Assembly: GCA_959347315.1 (NCBI GenBank)
Contig: OY365822.1
Location: 6,187,367-6,251,366 of the forward strand
From: Bimastos eiseni
Lineage: Eukaryota; Annelida; Clitellata; Crassiclitellata; Lumbricidae
Reading direction: 5' to 3'
Length of the DNA: 64,000 nt
Positions within the stretch are counted from its first letter, which is position 1, and every line of letters begins with the position of its first letter. Shown piece after piece: positions 1-11,160 of this stretch. The notes under the pieces are model-generated. The model was not told where the DNA came from. It saw only the letters and a program-made list of their open reading frames with translations, and ran no database searches. The position numbers and the translations under genes were made by a program.

Positions 1-190
1 CGGATGGATGGACGGACGAACGAATGGACGGACGAACGGATGGATGGATGGATGGATGGATGGATGGATGGATGGAGGGATGGATAGATGGATGGATGAG
101 TGGATGGATGGATGAGTGGATGAATGAATGGGGATGGATGGATGGATGGATGAATGAATGGAGGGATGGATGAGTGGGTAGGTGGATGCA
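1..190. repeat. Degenerate (GGAT)n tetranucleotide array
   Basis: Nearly continuous GGAT units with GAAT, GACG and GAGT variants; it begins at or before the window edge. Confidence 0.9.
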
Positions 191-386
191 AAGAGCAAGC
201 TTCAGCAGCGTTCAATTTTGAGTTAATTAGGTAATCTTCTAGGTATAAGGGCTGCTGTCAGACAAGGGAGGGTTGGACCCGCTCGTGAGACTGAGACTTT
301 TAAATATTCGAAACTCGGACTCGAACTCGGTGAGAAATTCAAATTCGGTTCGTCCCTGTGAGCGCACAGTAATAAACGATGCGTAC

Positions 387-532
387 AATTTTGTTCAGCT
401 GTATTGGCACAATTGAGAGATGGACAGCGACGGCTTCATTCGCTCTCTGCACCGGACGAGAGTCTGGATTGTAGTGGCGTCTCTTGAACAGCTCCTCCAG
501 TAATCGATCCTCGTCGGTCATTTTCACGGAAC
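387..532 (-). CDS. Receptor subunit exon 2 (start of ligand-binding domain)
   Basis: It follows a CACAG acceptor and ends before GTACGC, with an open phase-1 frame throughout. It encodes the N-terminal helix and beta-1 strand of a Cys-loop receptor; the RPV and PIQL landmarks are present. Confidence 0.72.
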
Positions 533-794
533 CTGTGACGTTGCAACAACCTTCAATTTAGTGACGTCACTTAGGAATTCATCTAATTGTTTAGGTCATT
601 GATGTCTTTAGTACTGCGATAATGGCACCTTTGTATAAGGCTACACAATCAATACAATCTGATGATACGTTACCTTTTATGTCGATGCTTAGAGTCTCAG
701 AGAGAAAAAGCGCCAGCAAGAAGCCGGTGCCCGTTAGCCACGCGGGCTCCTGGTGACGTATCCGTGTCATGATCTCTTTCAAGATCGCAAACAT
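387..794 (-). CDS. Nicotinic acetylcholine receptor-like Cys-loop subunit, 5' end only
   Basis: Two exons of a pentameric ligand-gated ion channel subunit, transcribed leftward out of the window. Exon 1 (794 to 674) starts at an ATG and encodes a hydrophobic signal peptide (core GTGFLLALFLSETLS). Exon 2 (532 to 387, 146 bp) joins in phase 1 and encodes the start of the extracellular domain: DEDRLLEELF, then YNPDSRPVQ and LSIVPIQLNKI. That matches the first helix and beta strand of nicotinic receptors (pattern RLL..LF..YN...RPV......L.PIQL). From memory, 146 bp is also the usual size of exon 2 in this family, followed by a 45-bp exon; no such exon is visible in 1-386, so it must lie outside. 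The Cys loop, the channel helices and any vicinal cysteine pair that would mark an alpha subunit are not in the window, so subunit type cannot be given. Confidence 0.72.
674..794 (-). CDS. Receptor subunit exon 1 (signal peptide)
   Basis: ATG at 794-792; the coding part ends in the first base of a glycine codon before a GTAAC donor. A second in-frame ATG lies eight codons downstream, so the exact start is open; both precede the hydrophobic core. Confidence 0.65.
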
Positions 795-1660
795 AAGAAA
801 AAAGCAGACAAGCTACCGTGATATCTAGTCATCAAAACCGCCGTGAGCTCATTCAAAAAAGAACTTAGCGCCATGTGGTGGCGCGACACAGAACCTATTC
901 CACGTGTGTGTCCATTATGTTCTGGCTAGTTAATTAAACGTGAATGCCCATATATTCTTTAGTGACATCCGGCCTGCTTGCCAAGACTCGACTCAGTTTG
1001 TAGTTAATTAATCCTTTACCACCACGGTCAGTTTGAATAGACGTCACGACATTTACGGCTATCCGTTGATTCCGTTCTAATCTGAGATTAAAATCTCTTA
1101 AAAATACATAATCGGAATGCTGTCCGAAAAACGCACAGACTTGTAACGTACTCTCTAATTAATGCAACCACAACCGAATTAGCCAATAACTGCACAAAAT
1201 GAAACCTTTTTCGCTGCTATTGCACAAACAGAGTTGAAGATCTTTCTGTTGAGAATACCACGGCCACTTTCTCGCTTCAGCCTGCAAAGCATTTACCTCG
1301 GTGCATCATCCGTGCCGAGATGTCGAATATACGAAAGCACATGCTACCACTAAATTCTACAGCACGCTTTGAACCATTTGCCGAAACATAATCCTCGTGT
1401 GGTTCGTGTGTCAGTCCGTCGAGTCTTTTATTAGCTCTCTCTGGGAATCGTGTGTGATAAATCAGACATTATCGTGGCGAAATCGCTCTAGGTCTAGGAC
1501 ACATTAAAACGTCTCAAGTATATACCTGCATGCATATAGGCCCTATGTATAGGCCTACTTACACAGATGCTTGCATACAAACGGAGCCTACATCAACACA
1601 TGTGCATAAATCTAAAGCGCAGTGTGGCCCAGGTCCGAGTCCGAGCATCCATGCATGCGT
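795..1660. other. Upstream flank of the receptor gene
   Basis: No gene or strong repeat recognised. It should include the 5' UTR and promoter of the leftward receptor gene; no certain TATA box. Confidence 0.4.
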
Positions 1661-1665
1661 CAACT

Positions 1666-1850
1666 GTTGACGGGTATCCGGTAGTTGGTTCTACGCCTGT
1701 GAGTGGGCCAACCATTGGTGACTCTTCTGTAGCCTTCTGTGCTTTGATTTGCTTACTGCTCCAACAGTCGTTAAAATTACACTTAGCGGCATAGGCTGGC
1801 GAAAAGAGCGCCTCTAAGTAGATTTACGAAGAGGCGTTATATAAAATTTT
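1666..1850 (+). repeat. L2-type tail element with (GATT)n end
   Basis: Shares its 5' half (GGGCCAACCATTGGTGACTC versus GGGCCCACCACTGGTGACTC) and its GAGCGCCTCT...GCGTTATATAAA tail with the copy at 47555-47765. It runs directly into a (GATT)n tract. Confidence 0.75.
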
Positions 1851-2016
1851 ATTGATTGATTGATCGATCGATCGATTGATTGATTGATTAATTGATAGAC
1901 TGATGGATGTACTGATTGATGTATTGATGTATTGATGTATTGATTGATTGAATGATTGATTGATTGATTGATCGATTGATTGATTGATTCATTCATTCAT
2001 TCATTCATTCATTCAT
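1851..2016. repeat. (ATTG)n/(ATTC)n microsatellite
   Basis: TTGA/TCGA tetranucleotides, then ATTC units from about 1988. It probably grew from the 3' tail of the adjoining element. Confidence 0.85.
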
Positions 2017-2478
2017 TGATGCTCGAGTTGATGAACCGAAGATGAACCGCCTCTTGGTGTTCAGTGTTCACGCTTGAACAGAAACTTAAGAAAACTCCAA
2101 TGGACTTGGTGTGCAAACACCGTTTCATTTTCAGAAGACACTCCTCCAAAACGATTGAGCCAAAGAAACGCACTCATAGATTACATGTCATATCGGCCTT
2201 GGAGTTCAGCATCGGTTCTTCATTGGCTTAGGTCATTCCAAGAACGCTGCGCTAACTTGACGCTAGAAGGAAACTTGGCAGAATGAAACCCTTTGTTTTG
2301 CTAACTGTTGATTGATGTTAAACTTTCACCACGAATTTGTGTTCTGGTTCTTTATCCATTGGTTTACGACAAACAAACAAAAATTAAGGTCGGCCTTGTC
2401 AAGATTAGTATGTCTATAGAGCCTTTGTGATTTGATAGCAGCGCCGTAAAATATATACATTATACATTAATGCATAGA

Positions 2479-2699
2479 ACATATACATACATACATACAT
2501 ACATACATACATACATACATACATACATACATACATACATACATACATACATACATACATACATACATACATACATACATACATACATACATACATACAT
2601 ACATACATACATACATACATACATACATACATACATACATACATACATACATACATACATACATACATACACACATACATACATACACACACACATACA
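2479..2699. repeat. (ACAT)n microsatellite
   Basis: About 55 near-perfect ACAT units, with a few ACAC variants near the right end. Long open frames across it in all registers are artefacts. Confidence 0.97.
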
Positions 2700-3159
2700 T
2701 AGGGCCTATGCATACGTAGATGGATAAGAGTATGTGCCTGCATCAATCAATCAATTTAAATCAATCGATTGATTTTATTTTCTGCAACCAACACTGGCAG
2801 CATACTTGGTAACTTACATTAATGGCAGTAGCTTATAAAGGTCAAGATCCAGAAAGGATGAAGAATCCCTATAATAGGGCCACCGTGTAGGTCCAAGTGG
2901 AGAACGAACGAACGAAAATATTTTATTTTAACCAAATCAAAACAAAATCATCAAAAGTGTACACATAGTATTTAGTTGCTCAGTTGGGTTACAAAGGGAG
3001 GCCCGAAATGATTACCTCCCGCTAACAGGGCCACCCACTGACGTGTTTTCCTATATAAATCGTTGGGGAGAATAGAAAGTCAATTACTGCAGTCAGTTCA
3101 TAATACTGTACAGGAAAACAGGAATATGAAAATTATCAACTTATTTTAACAAATTTAAC

Positions 3160-3377
3160 TAAAACAAAGACCTCTATCAACTCCATTCGTAACTCGATCT
3201 GTCCTCTCGTCTAATCTCATAACTCTGTAGCTCCTTAGATCATTATTCTTTAGCCTCTCTTTACCTCTTTTCCGTAAACGTTTCAAGACCCTTTTGTTCA
3301 ATCGTGGTTTCGTTGTATTCGTCTGGGAGAGCGCTTCGACTAGACTCACTTGAAGTGGCGCTATATAAATTTCCATT
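3160..3377 (+). repeat. L2-type LINE 3' end
   Basis: Ends in GAGAGCGCTTCG...CTTGAAGTGGCGCTATATAA, the tail shared by more than a dozen loci here. Confidence 0.6.
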
Positions 3378-3525
3378 TGCTTTTACCACACAGTAGACAC
3401 ATTTAAAATTGAGCAAAGTCAAAACGAACAAGACATGAGTCGCTATACAAGACTTTCATATTTACATTCATGTATGTTGACCGTTCCGAAGTGTATAAAA
3501 GATGAGGCGCATTAATTCCCCACTG

Positions 3526-3600
3526 TTTTGCACCCTGAAGGTGCCAGTCCCAAACCTGGATAAAGAAGGAGGGCGACGCTAATGTTCTTAGTTATCACAC
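3526..3600 (+). repeat. SINE body fragment
   Basis: Carries AGTCCCAAACCTGGATAAAG and GAGGGCGACGCTAATG, shared with 50605-50680, 57165-57225, 58845-58930 and the longer copy at 31920-32290. Confidence 0.6.
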
Positions 3601-3867
3601 AGCAGCTATCATCACCAGGTGGCGCACTTACAGGGTCAGGTCAGACAAATATTACGGGGTTGGACACCACATTCTAATTACATCCCGTTCTCATTTGCTT
3701 AGTTTGGCTCTTACCTTCAGCGTCCTTAAGACTTTTACGGACTCAGGCGTACAGTATTCTGTGGTCCAGCTGGAAAGCTACAGCATTCAAATCTATGATC
3801 CCACTGAGTTACATGCCTGCAATCTCAGCTGTAACTCGAGTTGATCACAGACTCCAACGGCTGAAAC

Positions 3868-4090
3868 AGGCAGGCTTATCATTAGCACCATCACCGACAC
3901 GGATCAGTCTATCATAGACATGCCCACCTGGATGGTTAAGCACGTCGAGTACACGGAAGCAGGTAAGCCCATCGCAAGTGTCGTCACTGACACGGATCAG
4001 TGAATCTTGAACATCCACATCTGAATGAATAAGCACATCGAGTAAACAGAAGCGGAAGCAGGTAATCCTATCACAAATACAGGCAGAGAC
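3868..4090. repeat. Degenerate tandem repeat, unit about 90-100 bp
   Basis: Two and a half units, each with CACGGATCAGT and a CAGGTAA/CAGGCTT start at 3871, 3960 and 4059. The minus strand stays open for about 100 codons across it. Confidence 0.6.
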
Positions 4091-4724
4091 GTCTGGTCTA
4101 CACCATACAAACCTTGGAGCAAACCATACAAGAAGTAAGGGGGAAGATGTCATTGCGAAATCAGAGGGGAAACGTTTTTTAAAGTATTATGTAGGAATTT
4201 AAAATTTGTTATTATTTGCAGTTGAGCCATTCTGTTCTATTCTAATTCTAGTCATTAACTTGGTTCAATCTGTTATTCATCATTGAGTAATATAGTATTA
4301 TGGGTAGGAGTTGCTCCAATTACTTAGAGAGATAGACGCCCCTGAGTACAGGTAATGTAAGTCTACCACGCACTTCCGCGTTTGTAATTGTACCGGTATC
4401 ACAGGACGCAACACTTGCATAGATAGATGCACCAAATTGCAGCTACTTCTGAGGAAAGTAGGCACAATGTCACACCATTCACTTGCATCTGATGAGCACA
4501 CAATATGTTAGACTCAATATATATATATTAGACTCAATAACGTAATGCATGTGTGACACACACTTTACATCATTGAGTCTGCACTACTAGTGAGTTTCCT
4601 CACACAGGGTGAGGCCCGGTGAGCAGTTGATATTGGCGAGTGAGTGGATTCTTGAGCAATTGAATCGATTATTAACCAACTAAGTCAATTCTTGAGCAGT
4701 CGAGCTACTTCTTGAGTTTGTAGT

Positions 4725-4815
4725 GACTTTATTTGTCCGCGCTGGTGTTGGGAGCGCCTCTGAGTATAGTCATCTTGAAAAGGCGCTATAAATAAATTTT
4801 CGTAATGAATGAATA
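4725..4815 (+). repeat. L2-type tail
   Basis: GGGAGCGCCTCTGAGTATAG then CTTGAAAAGGCGCTATAAAT. Confidence 0.75.
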
Positions 4816-5089
4816 AAGTTTCATTTATCTTATAGGAAAAAGTTTCGTTTACCTTATAGGTACGTCGAAATACACCTACCTGTTCAAGTACTCAAAGGCG
4901 CACACCGTGAAGTCTGCAGAAACGTTAGTAGGCTACATCCAGCAGCCTCGGCTTCCCCTCAGTATTTCAGTCTCTGTATCCAATCCTTTTCCCTCCATAA
5001 TTTATCCAGTCCTTGTCTATGCTATCCCTGTTTGACCACGTTGACTTCTCTATGTCCCTTTCAATCAATCTCGTTATCTTTTAGCGTCA

Positions 5090-5190
5090 GTCTGTCTGTC
5101 TGTCTATCTGTGTGTCTGTCTGTCTGACACCATTTCGAATAACTCATTGATAAGAGGGCGCTTCTTGTCTGTCTGTCTGTCTGTTTCTCT
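5090..5190. repeat. (GTCT)n tracts flanking a dispersed 34-bp repeat
   Basis: GTCT runs on both sides of GACACCATTTCGAATAACTC (5127 onward), which recurs at 6293-6328. Confidence 0.7.
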
Positions 5191-5662
5191 CTCTCTACCC
5201 CCCTCCTGTATGTCAATCTCTATGTTCCCGTATGGCTACCACGCTCACCATCTCCGCATGTCCCTGAAACGTCAATAGAGACAAACCGCCAACATCTGAA
5301 ACCACCTGTTGCCAACTTGTACGATCCTTCGTAAAATCGATCTGGTTGACTCGGTAGAAATCGTAACACTGACCTCGAATTCGGTTCAGTCAGCCGCTTT
5401 AAAAAATCCTTCCTAACCGAAGCCAACTGAACCGAGCACCGAAAGTTTAAATTTACACCTGCTTACATCTCAACGTTTTCAAAGTAACAATATCCTTTCA
5501 GCAATCTGACTGGTACTTCGGATGTCATAGACCAACTTGACAGGTCACTGTGAGCGTTAAGAAATTGCGACTCACTTCTGAACGCGAGCATCTACACTGC
5601 AATAACCCACTTACCTCGAATGTATAAACACGTGTATGGCTACTTATATGTGTGTATTTATA

Positions 5663-5667
<5 letters not shown>

Positions 5668-5703
<36 letters not shown>
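5668..5703. repeat. (TA)n microsatellite
   Basis: Perfect TA dinucleotides. Confidence 0.95.
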
Positions 5704-5707
<4 letters not shown>

Positions 5708-5748
5708 GCACGTGCGAATGTTTTCATTGCGGATGTTGACATTAAATT

Positions 5749-5870
5749 TTGGGCCCATCCACGTATTACGTACGCAAGGAGGGGAGAGAGTTTCGAATTT
5801 CGGCGATTTTGCGTACGGGTGCGTATGACTAGGGGAGAGGTCTCAAAAAATGTGTTGCCAAATGCGCAAA
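5749..5870 (+). mobile_element. Possible MITE end
   Basis: Begins TTGGGCCCATCCACGTATTA and contains GTACGCAAGGAGGGGAG and a second GCGTACG. It resembles, from memory, ends of short DNA transposons in invertebrates (GGGCCCATCCA..AATTACGTA). Only one end is visible. Confidence 0.35.
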
Positions 5871-6439
5871 TATAACAGTTACTGTCTAATTATCACTTCC
5901 ACACTGTGGGATATTAAAATCAGAACTGAAAACCCAATCATGGACTATATTCCTGCTTAATCAGTTATAGGCCCCTATGTAGCATTAAACTTTTTTCAAT
6001 GCGAGTGTTGTTAGCATTTTATTTCGTCATAACACTTATCAAATTAAATGCTAATATGACGCGTAACAAAAATAAATAGCCTACGGTAAAATCAATGTCT
6101 TATAGATGTCTTTAGCAGTTTAACAATTACAATGAAGGGAGCTAGAGCTCACGCAGGCGTAGGCCTACTTATGCATGGGAGATTTTTGTGCGTAGGCCTA
6201 CGTAGCCTAACATATGTAGGCCTACAGGCCTAGGATTTCTTATTAGGTTTATGCATAGTGCATACACCTATAATATGCAAAGATTATAGGATGACACCAT
6301 TTCCAATTACTCATTGATAAGAGGGTCGGTTTGATCAATTATTTATTATCTGTAGGTTGCAGGTCGTTTGCTTTTGTGTCCTAGGATCTTTCTCGTTGTG
6401 TCTGCGTCGTTGCTGGCCTTGACGTTTTACTACAAGTTG

Positions 6440-6680
6440 CAACAATGATGATGATGACGATGGTGATGGTGATGATGACGACGATGATGACGACGACGAC
6501 GACAATGATGATCATAGTAGGCCCAATAATAATAGTAATAATAACAATAATAATAATTAATAAATAAATAATAATAAAATTTACCATAATAATAAAAATA
6601 ATGATTATGACGACGACGACGATGGCGGTGACAATGATGACGATGACGACGGCTACGATAATGATGATAACAATTAAAAT
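6440..6680. repeat. Trinucleotide-rich region (GAT/GAC)n and (AAT)n
   Basis: GATGAC triplets, an AAT block at about 6521-6600, then more GAC/GAT triplets. Confidence 0.9.
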
Positions 6681-7799
6681 TATACCATTACTATAACCTT
6701 AACATTAAAATGCAAAGCAGAGGCAGAAAGCGAAACGTTTAATAGCAGGAATTCAGGCTGACATAACGCAAGTTAAATTACATAGAGTTTGTTTGAGTCG
6801 CTTAATCCTGACTGAAGGGACCACATTGAACATTGGTTAGTAGAATGTCACTGAAGAAGGCGCGCTACGGCGCGAGATGAAGTTGCGGTCAACGTTGTTA
6901 AGAAGAGTCTTGCCATGGGCATTTTATTTATAAATGCCTGAGTTGGGACATTTGACTGTGCTCCCAAAGGGAGCAACGGTCTCGGGTAGAGGCGTCCAAG
7001 TAGGGGGATCGGAGGTAAATGTCTCCGATTTCAGGTAGGGGGAAGCTTTTTAGTCTTAGGGAATATATTCCCTTCCTGACACCTGGGACTGGGGGGTTTT
7101 CCTCCATCACTCAGAGGTGAGATTGACGTCCGTGTCCCAGGACATTCCCCCCGGATCGTGATCAATTCAGCAGCATGACGGTTTTTCCAGTCGAGCGTGT
7201 ATACACGTGTTTGACAAATATTTTGATAGTCAATCCTTAAGTTTTCAAGCCAATATTATTAGTAGTCAGTTAGTCTTTCAGTTAAGCATGTGTTGGCTAG
7301 CAGGCTACTACAGCCTAATAGTAGCCTAGTAAGAGTAGTAATGCAGTCATTCGGTTAAACATGTGTTTGTCTCATACTTCGCTAGTCATTCGTTACGTCC
7401 TCAAGCCATCTAGTAATGACTCAGTCAAGCCATACAGATAATCGATCATAGTCTCGCGCGATTCAAAACTCTGTTGCCAATGAATCTGAAAATAGACTAA
7501 TGGAAAACCCTGCTAACATCCATCAAAAAATTCGTTCCCTTCTCACCTCCCTCCTTTCTTCCTGGTCTTCTCATGTGCACTTCCCTGTACTCGATTCGAG
7601 TCAGTCTATAGAGATGGGAAGTTCAGACTTGAGAGCGGTGCGTAGCTATGGGGTCTGTCATAGGCCCGTCGTCCGTAGGCCTACGCCCCACAGACCGTGC
7701 TAATTAAGACGATTGCTGTAGGCCTGCGGTGCGGCTGTGTTCTTCAACGAGCGACCTCCTGGTGCACGTTGCTAAGACGAAGGAGAAACCCCGTCTACT
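6681..7799. other. Non-coding stretch, nothing firm
   Basis: No exon or repeat that I can support. Short open frames here lack family signatures. Confidence 0.4.
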
Positions 7800-8060
7800 T
7801 CCTCGTCTTTATCTGTCTGTCATTCTGTCTATAAGCCTATATAACTGTGTTTGGGTACTTCTTTCTCTGCCTCCCTCTTTCCATTTGCCTCTGTCTCCCT
7901 TTCCCTCTCTATCTCCGGCTCCTTGTCTCCCTCCCCTCTGTCTCTCTGTCTCTCTGTCTGTGTTTCTCTCCCTCTGTCTGTCTGTGTTTCTCTCTCTGTC
8001 TCTCTCGCTGTCTATCTGTCTGTCTGTCTGTCTCCTATCATGTGTCTGCGCATATGCCTG
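7800..8060. repeat. CT-rich (TCTG/TCTC)n tract
   Basis: A pyrimidine-rich strand with TCTGTCTCTC units; overlapping Leu/Ser open frames are artefacts. Confidence 0.9.
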
Positions 8061-8082
8061 CATCTATCCGCTTATGTGTCTG

Positions 8083-8170
8083 TCAATGTTCCCTCTAAAC
8101 TGTGCGCTCGTGCGCGCGCGCACTGGCGGTGGAGCGAGCGCACACAAGAATTTAGTGTGCGCACCCAGAC
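8083..8170 (+). mobile_element. Possible hAT-type transposon end, GCGC-rich
   Basis: Starts CAATGTTCCCTCTAA and continues with TGTGCGCTCGTGCGCGCGCG and AGTGTGCGCACC. From memory this start resembles hAT terminal repeats (CAGTGTTCCCTCTAA). The other end was not found. Confidence 0.4.
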
Positions 8171-8317
8171 GTTTTGTCTCCTAGCCGGCTGCAGCTTACC
8201 TTACAGTAGAAATTTTGGTACCTTGGCTGATACGTCCCCTTATTTATCCTTAGACAAAGGACTTTTCTTAGGTTATCAGAGCATATATCACAATAGACGT
8301 TTAGACATGGTCTTAAT

Positions 8318-8360
8318 TCAATTAATCAATCAATGCAATTTATATAGCGCCTGTGGTTAT
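8318..8360 (-). repeat. L2-type tail fragment
   Basis: CAATTTATATAGCGCC, the tail read on the minus strand, next to (TCAA)n. Confidence 0.55.
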
Positions 8361-9656
8361 GATAATTGATCGAATGGCTGAAGGCATAATACCGGTTCAT
8401 CATAGATTATGTTTTATGATGCCATTATCTCTAAAAGCATTTTAAATAATTGCATATTAGCCACGTACCGCAGAACCATTAGGGTCTACTGCCTCTATGC
8501 ATAACTAGCAGCGGTACAGCATATTTCGCTGTATCTACTAATCCAGCATAATAGTCGTACTAATAAATAATTTTGTAGGCCTAAATAGCATGGAAAACAG
8601 TTATTACGACAAAATTCCTGAAAAAAGTAGTCAAACATTCAGAATGAGTCGAATGTGGATCTACCGATCATGATGCCGGTTGGACAGTCCATTCTATCTA
8701 GGACATTAATGCAAATTAATTAAAAGCTTCGGCCTAATATTAAACATTCTTACTAGTCATAACGCCCATCGAATTCATCAACAGCAATATTTTAATCCAA
8801 ATTTTGTGATCGCGCAGACCCATGATACAACAGCGCTAGATAAAGTATAATATATATTTCAATTACTTGTCCGATAGTACTAGGATAATCGCCAGATGGC
8901 TGCGGGTATCGCTCTAACTTGAGCATGCAGATGTAGTAGCCATTTGCTAATATAACCATTGGGGCTGGCTTTCGGTGTTCAACGCCTGCAGATGAATTAT
9001 AGGGCAGCGACTTTCGCGACCTCAGAAGTCTAGGTCGTGATTTTTTTACATTAGAATTAGCCACAATGGCGGCCAAAGCCCACACAATAGTTCATGACCT
9101 AGTGTATACCCAATAGAGCCTATTAATAATAGCACACCGGCAAGTGGAATTATAACACTCACAAAGGAGGTAAATTGCATGCAGCACGATGCACAACACC
9201 TTAATTGATGTGCTCGAAATCACTTCGGTTTACTTTTAGAAATAATAATAACATATAATTGTGGTCAATTGCCTTGAGTAACGTAACCTTCTGCGGTACA
9301 ACCTAACACTTTACACAACCACAGAACGACAATGAATGGACGATCCAAGGTGAACAGCTCCAAATGCTCCATTATCAGTTTAGTGCATCCGTTTAATTGG
9401 AGCCTCTCAAACTAGAGACGCTAGCGTAACTAGAAAGGCCATCATCCTTTCGTTTAAAATCCCAAATTATTTTAATTAGGACGCTTGCAGTGCAAAAAAC
9501 TGCAAATCCACTGCATGTATCTTGAAAGTTTGCAGGTCTATAATATACCCATGCAAGTCTGCATTTTTCTGTGTGTTCTTCGTGTTTCTGTAATCAAAAT
9601 CATGTCTATGGCAGAGCATCTGCCATTTTTTGTTTCAGCAATCTTCACACTATAAC
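8361..9656. other. Non-coding stretch, nothing firm
   Basis: AT-rich intergenic sequence without a recognisable gene. A missing last SSR3 exon was looked for here without success. Confidence 0.4.
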
Positions 9657-9950
9657 CAGGCCCGGCTCTAGACATTTGACGGCTCTTTTTACTTTTGGGT
9701 TGTTTTTTGCGTTTTTCACTTAAATACTTCAAGTATTAATATATATACAAATATATATAATATATGATTTTACTACCACTGTCAGTCAGCAAAAAAATAA
9801 ATGTTTTGATGATTTATTATAAAGTTGTTAGGATTAATAAGAATAAAAAATAAGCCAATGCTGTTACGTTCGTAGATTTGCCAAATATTTTTATATTAAG
9901 TTTTGCAAAATTGGCGGCCCCTAATTTACCCAACAGACGAGCCGGCTCTG
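9657..9950. mobile_element. Candidate MITE
   Basis: The left end CAGGCCCGGCTCTAG and the inverted right end CAGAGCCGGCTCGTC form imperfect terminal repeats about 294 bp apart, both followed by GGC-rich sequence. The 8-bp flanks agree at only 5 positions. Confidence 0.4.
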
Positions 9951-10434
9951 ATTAAAATTCATGCATCATCTTCTCATTCACACTTCCCAAGCACTATTAT
10001 TAAAAAACAGTTAACTAAAGCGAGGAATTTTTTTGCAGTGGACACAAGCGTCCATGACAGAGAGACTACGTTCTTGGTGATATACTACGACTGAACACGA
10101 AAAAAAGTAAACGACGTCACTCCGATGTTCTCTACAACGATTAGTCGACAGATACGAAACAGAACACGCATCGTCATCGACTCCGTTTACAATTGGATTG
10201 CGGTCGATTCATTTCACTTGGAGCTCGTAGAGAAGAGAGCGAGGAGACCGCTGGCCACTGCCATCGACAGCGAGTAATTTCTGTTGAGAGAGTTAAGTGT
10301 AAATTCTCATTAAAAGAAGACCCATCATTTATTTATATGTAGTAATTTACTGGCTTAATTCATTCATTATAGAAGTTTGTGTGCTTGATTTTTTTTACTT
10401 CAATTATGAATGGGCAAAAGATTTAGACAAAAAC

Positions 10435-10482
10435 CCAAATATTTATATAGCGCCCCTACAATTTACTACTCGGGAGCGCAAG
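10435..10482 (-). repeat. L2-type tail
   Basis: ATTTATATAGCGCCCCTACA on the plus strand, the inverted tail. Confidence 0.7.
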
Positions 10483-10743
10483 ACAAAGATTAATGAAGAC
10501 AAAGGGACTACAATCCGACTCTCAAGTGTACTGTAAAGGTGCCCTATTCTAAACTTGAGGCACATGACCTTACTGGACTTTAGCATAGCTATTCTATTCT
10601 TACACCAAACAATAATAATAATAATAACAAACTCCAATAGCAACATACTTCAAACAAAACTAAAAACATTAGTAGTAATGCAGATACCTTGACAAACCTA
10701 GCTGTCCAGATGTTTATACTTCTCTGGATATTTAACAATTCTG

Positions 10744-10940
10744 AGAGATCATTTCAACATTTCTGCCTTTTTGGGTCCCACCAGCTGGAATAGCCATCTT
10801 CCTCTTTGGGAGGAGCTACTCTCTCTTCCCTCTGCTGCCTTCCGGAGGCACCTGCGGACTTTCCTGTTCTTCGTTTAACTATGTGTCGAGTCACTAACAC
10901 CTCAGATATTGAGTGGCACTATATAAATATCCCATTACAA
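10744..10940 (+). mobile_element. L2-type LINE 3' end with reverse-transcriptase C terminus
   Basis: One frame reads LGPTSWNSHLPLWEELL then AAFRRHLRTFLFFV and stop, the WNSLP...F+..L+.FLF end of L2/CR1-type ORF2. The shared tail (GAGTGGCACTATATAAAT) follows. Confidence 0.75.
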
Positions 10941-11012
10941 TTAACCTTGGGTGAAAACGAACAAGTACATTAGTAGATACGAATACAAAGATTTGCTGGC
11001 AATTATAAACCA

Positions 11013-11160
11013 TCACAGAAAAGGATACAGAGTCGGCGAAAGCGACCGGAGGATGTAGACGGAGGCCAGAATGACCAGCATCAGAAAGAGAGCATTGTTG
11101 TAGAAGATGGAGAAGGTGGTTGCTTCGTAGTCGGCCACCTCGTTCTTCTTCCACAGAATT
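11013..11160 (-). CDS. SSR3: SSR3 coding exon 4 (end uncertain)
   Basis: Encodes [17 protein letters not shown] and the third membrane segment. The open frame ends at TGA 11015-11013 after LSPTLYPFL. If the GT at 11028-11027 is used as a donor, the exon ends at 11029 and a further exon for the last membrane segment must exist downstream. Confidence 0.85.

Noticed and set aside
2414..2746. Open frames rich in Met-Tyr-Val-Cys
   Set aside because: Translation of the (ACAT)n array.
6928..7110. 60-codon minus-strand frame with plausible composition
   Set aside because: No start context, splice partner or recognised family.
7729..8369. Leu/Ser-rich open frames of 80-170 codons
   Set aside because: They follow from the CT-rich tract; no start context, no homologue recognised.
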